Positions 1 to 5,610 of a stretch of 5,892 nt of DNA are shown in pieces; the stretch's first letter is position 1, and each line of letters opens with the position of its first letter. This stretch comes from Clostridia bacterium (lineage in GTDB: Bacteria > Bacillota > DSM-521 > Neomoorellales > Neomoorellaceae): assembly GCA_012727745.1 (NCBI GenBank), contig JAAYGJ010000031.1:1-5892 (forward strand), given 5' to 3'. The notes under the pieces are model-generated. The model had not been told where the DNA came from. It ran no database searches and saw only the letters and a list, made by a program, of their open reading frames with translations. The translations under genes were made by a program, and so were the position numbers.

Positions 1-235
1 GGTTAAGGCTGATAATCCGATAACTTTCCTCATAAGCTTTTTTATCAGCTTCTTTCGGCTCTTTACCGCTAATCAGAGCCAGCTGCACAGCAATTTGCTT
101 CTGGCGAAAATCCTTCAGCATCTCCATGTTACTGGAATCGCTCTCCAATTTAGCCCGGCACAAACGATAATCTTTATACTCATTGCTACGCGCCAGAGCC
201 CTGGCCAGTTCGTGGGCGCGGTCATATACTTCCAT
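1..235 (-). CDS. YheA/YlbF-family (UPF0342-like) protein, N-terminal part
   Basis: The first 78 residues are visible; the 3' end lies beyond the left edge. The sequence is highly charged and alpha-helical in character, without Cys motifs, signal peptide or membrane segment. It starts MEVYDRAHELARAL and has SNEYKDYR near residues 17-24, DFRQKQ at about 42-47 and SGKEP at 56-60. This matches the pattern I know from YheA/YmcA/YlbF proteins (YDxAxxLxxAL, SxEY, DFRxxQ, GxEP). YheA-like proteins are about 115 residues, so roughly two thirds is here. In Bacillus, YlbF and YmcA act with YaaT on RNase Y-dependent mRNA processing and on sporulation, competence and biofilm decisions. YheA itself has no firm function, so none is assigned. 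The ATG is fixed by an AGGAGGTGG Shine-Dalgarno six nt upstream. The preceding gene ends in a terminator, so this gene is probably transcribed separately. Confidence 0.8.
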   Translation of the reverse strand, partial: MEVYDRAHELARALARSNEYKDYRLCRAKLESDSSNMEMLKDFRQKQIAVQLALISGKEPKEADKKAYEESYRIISLN

Positions 236-241
236 ATGTAA

Positions 242-250
242 CCACCTCCT
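242..250 (-). promoter_or_regulatory. Ribosome binding site of the YheA/YlbF-family gene
   Basis: Minus-strand AGGAGGTGG, nearly the full anti-16S complement, lies six nt before the ATG at 235. It directly abuts the inverted repeat at 251-270, so binding or folding there could affect access to it. Confidence 0.75.
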
Positions 251-270
251 GTGATAAGAAAATTTATCAC
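251..270. repeat. Perfect 7-bp inverted repeat upstream of the YheA/YlbF gene, possible operator
   Basis: GTGATAA (251-257) and TTATCAC (264-270) are exact reverse complements around a 6-nt AT-rich centre. The repeat adjoins the Shine-Dalgarno of the gene at 1-235. The dyad is typical in size for a dimeric repressor or activator site. The half-site GTGAT recalls CRP/FNR-like boxes, but the 10-nt gap between GTGAT and ATCAC is too long for either consensus, so no regulator is named. The same bases could form a weak hairpin in the 5' leader. A poor -35/-10 pair (TTGCTC, 18 nt, GATAAA) overlaps the repeat on the minus strand. Confidence 0.4.
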
Positions 271-331
271 CGTTTGTACCTGTAACGAGCAACGTGAGAG
301 ATGGGGTTAAGATTGCCAAAGCAGGCCGAGG

Positions 332-383
332 AAAAAAGCGCAGTCAACTGTTTGCGGCCCAAAAGGCCGAGTTTTGACTGCGC
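332..383 (-). terminator. Rho-independent terminator downstream of the FAD oxidoreductase gene
   Basis: A perfect 10-bp stem is formed by 338-347 and 374-383 (GCGCAGTCAA with TTGACTGCGC). A second 5-bp GC stem (355-359 with 365-369) sits inside the loop. On the minus strand the hairpin is followed immediately by six T (337-332). Its strength and orientation mark the 3' end of the transcription unit containing the oxidoreductase at 518-1807. Confidence 0.85.
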
Positions 384-518
384 CCGGGACTCAAGCAGTT
401 CGTACAGATATAGGGGGGTACAACCAGCCAACCTGCCCTCACCCGGGCAAGTTTAGAGATCCTCACCGGCGGTAGCGGTTTAGAGCAACTTCCACATATA
501 ACATATTCAGCATGGCAT
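344..518 (-). pseudogene. Candidate frameshifted small zinc-ribbon-like protein (two CxxC motifs)
   Basis: Directly after the oxidoreductase stop, the same minus-strand frame stays open for 57 codons to a TGA at 344-346. It encodes AEYVICGSCSKPLPP, then a basic stretch, then AGWLVVPPYICTNC. The motifs CGSC and CTNC are 26 residues apart, a layout typical of small zinc ribbons or rubredoxin-like knuckles. No ATG, GTG or TTG opens this frame before the first CxxC. However, an ATG at 516-518 overlaps the upstream stop (TGATG) and sits 7 nt after an AGGA. Removing one C after it would give MHAEYVICGSC. Alternatively, adding one G after the ATG at 511-513 would give MAEYVICGSC. A single-base indel (a real mutation or a sequencing error) is therefore the simplest reading. 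The last 15 or so codons run through the terminator hairpin. I do not recognise the family; chance openness cannot be excluded. Confidence 0.35.
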
Positions 519-1807
519 CAGTTTTTCCTGCTGTGGACCGGCAGGGAAAACAGTCCCGCCAGGTCGGCTACCCTGTTCTTAATTGCCTCCCGGCAGGTAG
601 TATAAAGCCCCCTCTGCTGCATGCGCGCAAAATATTCAGCCCCCGAAAATGTATAACGCTGGTAAAGGCCGTCGCCCTTTTCTACCTGGTCCCGGGTATA
701 AGCAATAATATCGCCTACTGCCAGTTTTGCAGGCAATATAAATGCCTCCAGCCCTGCCAGTATTCGCGCGGCATTATAGCCGGCCAGGGTACCGGTAACG
801 ATTGCCTCCGTATGGCCTACCAGGGGACCGGCCTTTTCTCCGGCACAAAAAACATTATCTAAGCCCTGTACCCGCAGGCTGTTATCCCGCGGCAGCATGG
901 CTAGAAAACGAACCGAATTGCCCAGGCCCCCGGCATAGGGGTCTTCAAAACGGGCCCTTTCCAGACCCTCAAAGCAACGTAAATCTTCCAGGGCAAAAAA
1001 AGGGGTCATCAGCTTGGCCGGTCCTGTATCCAGCAAGATTATGTTATCGGCAAACTCCGGCAAAGCATACTGCTGGCAAGCTTTTTGTTTGAGCTTTATG
1101 CCCCGATCATGCAAGGCAGGGGGCACCGGCAGGACCAGTTTGCCGCTAGCCTCCAACTCTTGGACCAGTTCGGGTGCCAGCGAGCCTTTCTGTAGTTTAC
1201 AGGAACCGCTCAAAGCCCCCCTGCCGCCACCCCGTCGCAAGGCCGCATATTCCTTTGCCCCGGCCAGAGCTGCCAGTCCAAGGCGCCCTCCAAACGCCGG
1301 ACAGCGGTAAATACACATAACGCAACCGTTGCCATAACGGCGGCAGTTACCTTGGGGCCCTGCCGTCCCGGTAGCATCGACAAAGGCATCTCCCTGGTAG
1401 GCCCGCCCGTCTCCGGTTCGAACAGTATGGATGCTGTCCTTTGAGGTCTCTACGGCAACAACTCTGCTGTTGGTCTCAACTTTAACCCCCGCCGCCTGCA
1501 GGGTATGGCGCACCAGGGGCTCAATCCGGGATACATCGTACAGCCAGGCATGGCGGTGCCCGGCAAAATCAAGATTGCGGTGGCGGCTGACACTGTCACA
1601 GAGCCTAAATAATTCTCCGCCGCCAAGAGCTATCATTTCTTCCGCAGCAGTGAAGCGGCCGTTATTACGCATAATCCCGCCTACCAGGCCGGTACCCAGC
1701 AGCATATCTGTGCGTTCTAGCAGAACAACCTCCGCTCCTGCCCGGCGGGCTGTCAGGGCAGCTGCACACCCGGCCCAGCCGCCCCCTACAACGATTACCC
1801 GGGACAT
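518..1807 (-). CDS. FAD-dependent oxidoreductase (FAD_oxidored/GidA-like) with Cys-rich CxxCxxxCP insert
   Basis: This 429-residue soluble flavoprotein is full length for its family. The N-terminus is a Rossmann dinucleotide-binding fold: VIVVGGGWAGCAAA (GxGxxG at 8-13), with the acidic E31 ending the second strand and an LLGTGLVGG segment at 36-44. DATGTAGP (144-151) and a C-terminal FCAGEKAGPLVGHTEAIVTG segment ending in AGYNAAR are the further FAD contacts expected in GidA-like or PF12831 enzymes. Between them, C155, C162, C165 and C169 form NC-x6-CVMCIYRCP, which resembles an iron-sulfur ligand set. The substrate is unknown. An AAGGGGG Shine-Dalgarno six nt before the ATG and a TATAAT box upstream support the start. 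The gene lies between two terminators, so it appears to be its own transcription unit. It may carry a small ORF at 344-518 as a second cistron. It could alternatively be a quinone- or thiol-linked reductase; the family call is firm, the role is not. Confidence 0.85.
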   Translation of the reverse strand: MSRVIVVGGGWAGCAAALTARRAGAEVVLLERTDMLLGTGLVGGIMRNNGRFTAAEEMIALGGGELFRLCDSVSRHRNLDFAGHRHAWLYDVSRIEPLVRHTLQAAGVKVETNSRVVAVETSKDSIHTVRTGDGRAYQGDAFVDATGTAGPQGNCRRYGNGCVMCIYRCPAFGGRLGLAALAGAKEYAALRRGGGRGALSGSCKLQKGSLAPELVQELEASGKLVLPVPPALHDRGIKLKQKACQQYALPEFADNIILLDTGPAKLMTPFFALEDLRCFEGLERARFEDPYAGGLGNSVRFLAMLPRDNSLRVQGLDNVFCAGEKAGPLVGHTEAIVTGTLAGYNAARILAGLEAFILPAKLAVGDIIAYTRDQVEKGDGLYQRYTFSGAEYFARMQQRGLYTTCREAIKNRVADLAGLFSLPVHSRKN

Positions 1808-1813
1808 AACAGG

Positions 1814-1871
1814 CCCCCTTGTTTCAATATACTCATTTTGCGATTATAGTGCTCCTGACGCCTGCTGCTTA
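1814..1871 (-). promoter_or_regulatory. Promoter and RBS of the FAD oxidoreductase gene
   Basis: The minus strand carries an exact TATAAT -10 box (1843-1848). A weak -35 (TAAGCA, 1866-1871) lies 17 nt upstream. The Shine-Dalgarno AAGGGGG is at 1814-1820. The expected transcription start near 1836 would give a leader of about 30 nt. The region lies just after the terminator of the preceding gene, where an independent promoter is needed. The poor -35 suggests a weak or activator-dependent promoter. Confidence 0.55.
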
Positions 1872-1874
1872 TGT

Positions 1875-1914
1875 AAAAATAAAACCTTCATCGTTCCGTG
1901 CAGAACAGTGAAGG
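1875..1914 (-). terminator. Rho-independent terminator of the PHP phosphoesterase gene
   Basis: On the minus strand CCTTCA-type arms (1885-1890 with 1909-1914) enclose an inner GTTC/GAAC stem (1893-1896 with 1903-1906) separated by a mismatch. The run TTTTATTTTT (1884-1875) follows. It begins only a few nt after the stop codon of the PHP gene. Confidence 0.8.
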
Positions 1915-1919
1915 CAGGT

Positions 1920-2675
1920 TCAGGCCAGGGGTTCAGTAAACATCTGCCGACGGCAAAAAGTAGCCAGGCAGTTGTAACCGATACGCCGCAGTATTTCTAC
2001 CGCCTGCGCCCGCTGCCGGCCAACCTCCTCCGGCGCATGGGCATCAGAACTAATGGTCACCGGGATGTTAAGCTCAAAGGCCCGGGCCAGCAGCTCAGGA
2101 GAGGGGTAGATTTCAGCTACCGGCTTAAACAAACCGGCAGTATTCAGTTCCAGGACTGCCCCGCTGGCAGCTATTAACTGCAGCGCCGGTTCAGCCAGCT
2201 CCACCACCGGCTGCCGGGGCCGGTGTCCATAAATTTTGATCAGGTCCAGATGTCCTATTATTTGAAATAAACCTGTTGCTGCCGCCCTGCCTACTAAGGC
2301 AAAGTAATCAGCATAAATTGTATCAATATCGCGACTGGCAAAGCCGCCTTCCTCTCCAGGATAATCAAAAGCCCAGTCGCCAATTGCATGGACAGAACCG
2401 ATCAGGTAGTCCCAGGGACGGCCGTCCAGCTCCTGCCAGTGTTGTTTGTCGGGGCTGAAGTCCACCTCCAGGCCGACACGCACTTTAATCTGCCCGCACT
2501 GTTCCAGCCGGGCAAAAACATCGAAATCCAAGTCTGCCAGGTAAAAATCATGCTCAGCAAAACCGATCTCTGTCAGACCGGCCCTGTGCGCAGCCCTGGC
2601 AAAAGGTAATAGTCGTTCTACGTTATGGGGCGGCCCTTCATGGCCGAGTCCGTGCAGGTGATAGTCAGCCGGCAC
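1920..2675 (-). CDS. PHP-domain phosphoesterase, histidinol-phosphatase (HisK/HisJ) type
   Basis: The protein is a TIM-barrel-like PHP metal hydrolase; family members of this type remove phosphate from L-histidinol phosphate in histidine synthesis. All the metal-ligand motifs are visible. Numbering from the longer frame starting at 2711, these are DYHLH (H18, H20), FAEHD (H54), GLEVD (E82), GSVH (H108), GHLDL (H154, D156) and ISSDAH (D223, H225). The ELNTAG segment near 188-193 is usual in HisK-like proteins. I prefer the GTG at 2675 (251 aa): a GGAG Shine-Dalgarno lies exactly 7 nt before it, and DYHLH then follows within four residues, as is normal for the family. The upstream ATG at 2711 adds 12 residues encoded partly by that Shine-Dalgarno, with a weaker AGGGG nine nt upstream. 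No other his gene is nearby. The substrate could be another small phosphate ester, since PHP annotations are often loose. Confidence 0.85.
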   Translation of the reverse strand: MPADYHLHGLGHEGPPHNVERLLPFARAAHRAGLTEIGFAEHDFYLADLDFDVFARLEQCGQIKVRVGLEVDFSPDKQHWQELDGRPWDYLIGSVHAIGDWAFDYPGEEGGFASRDIDTIYADYFALVGRAAATGLFQIIGHLDLIKIYGHRPRQPVVELAEPALQLIAASGAVLELNTAGLFKPVAEIYPSPELLARAFELNIPVTISSDAHAPEEVGRQRAQAVEILRRIGYNCLATFCRRQMFTEPLA

Positions 2676-2680
2676 TGCAC

Positions 2681-2689
2681 TTCTCCTTT
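2681..2689 (-). promoter_or_regulatory. Shine-Dalgarno deciding the PHP gene start
   Basis: Minus-strand AAAGGAGAA, with its GGAG core at 2683-2686, is seven nt before the GTG at 2673-2675. It is the best ribosome binding site in this stretch and lies inside the frame that would be read from the ATG at 2711, favouring the shorter protein. Confidence 0.6.
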
Positions 2690-2739
2690 CTATTTCTAAT
2701 AAGCGAATCATGAGGTGTATCCCCTAAAATTTGTGGCAC

Positions 2740-2800
2740 AAAAATATAGCGGGCATGGCTATTGCCGCAGTCATTCATCTTGCCGCCAAAAGCCATGCCC
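2740..2800 (-). terminator. Probable terminator of the Hdr/Flx-type operon
   Basis: A perfect 10-bp GC-rich stem pairs 2751-2760 with 2791-2800 (GGGCATGGCT with AGCCATGCCC). On the minus strand it is followed by GCTATATTTTTG, giving a T-run at 2744-2740. The 30-nt loop is long and contains two copies of TTGCCGC on the plus strand (2762-2768, 2780-2786), which is unusual for a simple terminator. The position, 54 nt after the last operon gene and before the PHP gene, fits termination. A regulatory leader of the PHP gene is the alternative. Confidence 0.55.
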
Positions 2801-2854
2801 CGGGTATTATCCCTTTTCTCCTTATGTCAGCCGGAGATGATATTGCCCCTCGTT

Positions 2855-3685
2855 CTAATATTCGTCAGGCATCTGTTTTAATTGGGCCAGGGTAAAAACC
2901 GGTCCGTCCAGGCAGACATAAGCACTTCCCAGGTTGCAGCGGCCGCATTTACCGATGCCGCACTTCATTCGCATTTCCAGGGTGGTAACGATCTGCTCGT
3001 CCTTAAAGCCCAGTTTTTCCAGAGATTGGAGCACGAACTTAATCATTATGGGCGGGCCACAGGTAATGGCTACCATGCCTTCCGGTTTGGGACCCAATTT
3101 TTCCACAAAGGCCGGCACAAAGCCCTCATGACCCTTCCAATCAGCGTCGCCCTTATCAACTGTAACGTCAACCCGGCAGTCTTTTACTTTAGGCCAGTTT
3201 TTGAAAAGATCATCTTTAAAGCAAAGGTCTGCCGGTGAACGGGCACCGTAAATAATCCACAAGCGGCCATAATCCTCCCGGTGCTCAATGGTGTAATTGA
3301 TCAGGGAACGCACCGGCGCCAGCCCGATACCGCCGCCAATAAAGAGCAGGTCTTTGCCTTTCATCATTTCCAGAGGGAAACCGTTACCATACGGTCCCCT
3401 GATACCAACGGCCTGGCCCACTTCTACTTCGTGCAAGGCGTCAGTTAACATCCCGACTTTTTTGATTGCCAGTTCCAGATGTTCGGGGCCCTGGGAGGTA
3501 ATGGAAAACATTGCTTCCCCCACATCAAGCAGAGAAAACATCGCTAACTGCCCTGGCATAGGAGTAAAAGGTTTGCCCTTATCGGTAGTCACATGAAAGG
3601 TCTTGATATCAGGTGTTTCTTCAACTATTTTAATAATCTTGCCTATTTGGGGCACCAGGGGGTTTACCTGTTCTGCGTTTGCCAT
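2855..3685 (-). CDS. FAD/NAD(P)-binding reductase subunit with C-terminal [2Fe-2S] cluster (FlxA/HydG/AsrB/PyrK-like)
   Basis: This 276-residue cytoplasmic subunit is of the ferredoxin-NADP reductase superfamily. Residues 13-105 form the FAD barrel, with PGQLAMFSL at 44-52, FSITSQ at 60-65 in place of the RxYS motif, and GPYGNGFP at 97-104. The NAD(P) half follows, with GGGIGLAPVRSL at 117-128, YGARSPADL at 146-154 and CGPP at 209-212. A C-terminal cluster motif has C242, C247, C250 and C258 (C-x4-C-x2-C-x7-C), as in PyrK and sulfhydrogenase gamma subunits. The expected role is to take hydride from NAD(P)H onto FAD and pass single electrons to the Fe-S partners encoded upstream. The ATG overlaps the upstream stop by one base (TAATG) and has a textbook AAGGAGGTGA seven nt before it, so translation is coupled. 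It is the last gene of the operon. A free-standing PyrK or AsrB is less likely given the MvhD-type neighbour. Confidence 0.88.
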   Translation of the reverse strand: MANAEQVNPLVPQIGKIIKIVEETPDIKTFHVTTDKGKPFTPMPGQLAMFSLLDVGEAMFSITSQGPEHLELAIKKVGMLTDALHEVEVGQAVGIRGPYGNGFPLEMMKGKDLLFIGGGIGLAPVRSLINYTIEHREDYGRLWIIYGARSPADLCFKDDLFKNWPKVKDCRVDVTVDKGDADWKGHEGFVPAFVEKLGPKPEGMVAITCGPPIMIKFVLQSLEKLGFKDEQIVTTLEMRMKCGIGKCGRCNLGSAYVCLDGPVFTLAQLKQMPDEY

Positions 3686-4686
3686 TACAGGGTCACCTCC
3701 TTAACTTCCCGTACAACTCGGGTAATATCCATGCTTACCGGGCAGCGGTCCAGGCAACGGCCGCAACCCACACAGGCAAATTTTCCGTACCGCTCTGGGA
3801 AATACTGCAGCTTGTGCAAAAAGCGGTTGCGCAGCCTCTCCTTTTTGGAGGGACGAGGCTGATGACCACCGGCCATACGAGTATATTCGGAAAACATACA
3901 GGAATCCCAGCAGCGGAATTTATAGCCACTATCACCCCGGTTTTCGCTCTGGATATCAAAACAGTGGCAGGTCGGGCAAAGGTAGGTGCAGGCCCCGCAG
4001 CCTATACATTTGCGGGAAACAGCTTCCCAGTAGGGATGCTCAAACATTTGTTGCAGTTTTTCTGTAACCCCGCCAACGTCTGCTGTCAGGCTTGGTTGAG
4101 CTGCTGCCGGCACTTTCTCGTCAGCAGCTTCTGTCAGCAGAGCAGCTGCCTGTTCCAGCAAGTCCTTGCCAGCAGGAGTGATAGCTTCCAGTAAATAGCT
4201 GTCAGCCAAAGGCCACATCTGCAGGTCTACCCCTTCAGCCCGCCCGGGATCGATTCCAAAAGAAGTACAAAAACAGGTAGGCTGGGCTGTGGTGCAAGCT
4301 AGAGCCACAACGGCAGTATTTTCCCGGCGTTGCCTATAAAATTCATCTATATAGCCTTTGGTTAGAAAAACATCGTCCATAATGGCAAAGGAACGGGCAT
4401 CACAGGAACGGACACCTACCAGAACCCGCTTTTCCTCCAGCGGCGCCAGTTCTTCCAGACTGGCTTCAGGATCCCTTACCCGGTAGCGATACATAGTTTC
4501 CGTCCGGGGAAAGAAAAGGTCCTTGGGCGGTTCCAGGGCATTGCCCTCACCCAAAGTCAGTTTGCCTTGGCCTTCCCAGGCCTTGAACTGGCTGGTGCCC
4601 CCATTCTCCTGGGGTACAAATACCTTAGCGCCTTTTGCCCAGATATTTAATAGTTCTCCTATTTGATCTTTGCTAATCTTTAACAT
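3685..4686 (-). CDS. 4Fe-4S dicluster electron-transfer subunit (AsrA/HydB/FlxB-C-like)
   Basis: This 333-residue protein lacks a signal peptide or membrane segment. Its N-terminal domain carries VRSCDARS (92-99) and ACTTAQPTCFC (130-140, C131, C138, C140), as in AsrA and sulfhydrogenase beta subunits. The C-terminal half has two ferredoxin-type motifs: CIGCGACTYLCP (C227, C230, C233, C237) and CVGCGRCLDRCP (C305, C308, C311, C315). Extra cysteines at C240, C242, C259 and C263 lie between them. It probably conducts electrons between the FAD/NAD(P) subunit encoded next and the Hdr/MvhD side. The start is set by AAGGAGGTG with 7 nt from its GGAGG core to the ATG, 15 nt after the upstream gene. 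Its stop overlaps the next ATG. The residue 178-210 linker is Ala-rich and looks flexible. Without the MvhD neighbour it would be annotated as a hydrogenase or anaerobic sulfite reductase beta/A subunit; no siroheme or NiFe subunit is seen here. Confidence 0.85.
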   Translation of the reverse strand: MLKISKDQIGELLNIWAKGAKVFVPQENGGTSQFKAWEGQGKLTLGEGNALEPPKDLFFPRTETMYRYRVRDPEASLEELAPLEEKRVLVGVRSCDARSFAIMDDVFLTKGYIDEFYRQRRENTAVVALACTTAQPTCFCTSFGIDPGRAEGVDLQMWPLADSYLLEAITPAGKDLLEQAAALLTEAADEKVPAAAQPSLTADVGGVTEKLQQMFEHPYWEAVSRKCIGCGACTYLCPTCHCFDIQSENRGDSGYKFRCWDSCMFSEYTRMAGGHQPRPSKKERLRNRFLHKLQYFPERYGKFACVGCGRCLDRCPVSMDITRVVREVKEVTL

Positions 4687-4701
4687 CCCTGCACCTCCTT
4701 C

Positions 4702-5610
4702 CTATAAAAATTCTTCCGGATCATCAAGCTTGTACTTGCCCAGAGGGGGCATGGCCTCCGGGTCCAGACCAGCTTCATAATCGCCGAAGAGGGTATTGAT
4801 TTCCTTGATAATTTTGTTGTTGAGCGTCATAATGGGAATCCCTTCAGGGCAAACCCGTTCACATTCACCGCATTCGATGCAGCGCCCGGCTACATGCATG
4901 GCCCGCGTAATAGCAAAGAACATATTCTCACTGCGGTTCATCTGCTTGCCACACCAGCCCGACTGGCTGCGGTCAAAAATACACTCGCGGCAGTTGCAAG
5001 CCGGACACACATTGCGGCAGGCATAGCAACGCAGGCAGCGGTCATAGTGGTTGGTCCAGAAAGCATAGCGTTCATCAGGAGACATAGCTTCAACTTCTGC
5101 TGTAGCTGTAAAACGGTCCTCCGCCGTAGCCGCTACTTCCCCCTTGGCTGCAGTCCCTTCATCCTGCAACAACTCATCATAGACGACCGGAGCGGGATGC
5201 CTGCAGCCCTGGCACCTGGCAGCCAGCGGCAGCTCGGCCCGTTTGTCTTCTCCCAGAACTGCCCCTTGGCGTTCGTCCTTGAGGCCGGGGCAGTTAATGC
5301 CAATGAGATAGACTTTCTCCCGTTCGATCTGTTTATCCTGGAGTAGGCGTATAATTCCCCGGGCGTCGCAGCCCTTGACAAAAATAGCCAGCCTGTCGTC
5401 TGAGAATTTATAGTCCAGGAGATACTTGGCAAGATTATTGTGGCAAAACTCATCCCACACCAGGCGGTCAACCTCAGCCGGGTCAGTTATAAAAGCCGGG
5501 GGCGACATATACCACAAAGCTCCCTTTTCCCAGCCGACAACCATTTTAACTTCACCGCTGGTCAACAACTCCCGGGCGCGGGTACGCATTTGTTCTTGAA
5601 TGGTGCTCAT
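4702..5610 (-). CDS. 4Fe-4S dicluster electron-transfer subunit, second of the pair (FlxB/C- or HdrC-like)
   Basis: This 302-residue soluble protein has an N-terminal domain with FVKGCDARGIIRLL (77-90), INCPG (105-109) and CQGC (C133-C136). It resembles FrhB/AsrA-type domains and the corresponding part of the next gene's product. A linker near 150-175 is rich in Ala, Glu and Thr. The cluster region has CLRCYACRNVCP (C192, C195, C198, C202), immediately CNCREC (C205, C207, C210), and then CIECGECERVCP (C244, C247, C250, C254), suggesting two [4Fe-4S] clusters plus unassigned Cys. The C-terminal tail is acidic. It is expected to relay electrons in a complex with the MvhD-like protein. Its ATG overlaps the MvhD stop (ATGA, 4 nt), and GAGGG lies 7 nt upstream, so the two are translationally coupled. 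The exact FlxB or FlxC assignment is uncertain. Confidence 0.82.
   Translation of the reverse strand: MSTIQEQMRTRARELLTSGEVKMVVGWEKGALWYMSPPAFITDPAEVDRLVWDEFCHNNLAKYLLDYKFSDDRLAIFVKGCDARGIIRLLQDKQIEREKVYLIGINCPGLKDERQGAVLGEDKRAELPLAARCQGCRHPAPVVYDELLQDEGTAAKGEVAATAEDRFTATAEVEAMSPDERYAFWTNHYDRCLRCYACRNVCPACNCRECIFDRSQSGWCGKQMNRSENMFFAITRAMHVAGRCIECGECERVCPEGIPIMTLNNKIIKEINTLFGDYEAGLDPEAMPPLGKYKLDDPEEFL

Noticed and set aside
440..490. Resemblance to part of a c-di-GMP riboswitch (CCGGCGGTAGCGGTTT on the plus strand)
   Set aside because: Only a few bases match. The other conserved helices and tetraloop are absent and there is no plus-strand gene downstream.
448..491. GTTTAGAG direct repeat (451-458, 478-485) with AAGTT/AACTT arms as a CRISPR-like or ncRNA element
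   Set aside because: There are only two short copies and weak pairing. They fall within the candidate zinc-ribbon frame and lack array structure.
518..520. Oxidoreductase stop TGA as a second selenocysteine codon
   Set aside because: The frame continues, but I see no stable hairpin 15-40 nt downstream, and the upstream protein already has the normal length and C-terminal FAD segment. A one-base indel in a separate small gene is simpler.
1431..2177. Plus-strand open frame of 248 codons
   Set aside because: It lies opposite the FAD oxidoreductase and PHP phosphatase genes and crosses a terminator and promoter. The product is low-complexity Ser/Pro/Arg/Thr-rich with no recognisable domain.
2665..2796. 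Minus-strand 43-codon frame starting ATGGCTTTTGGC
   Set aside because: Its start lies in the terminator stem with no properly spaced Shine-Dalgarno, and it runs out of frame into the PHP gene start. It looks like chance openness.
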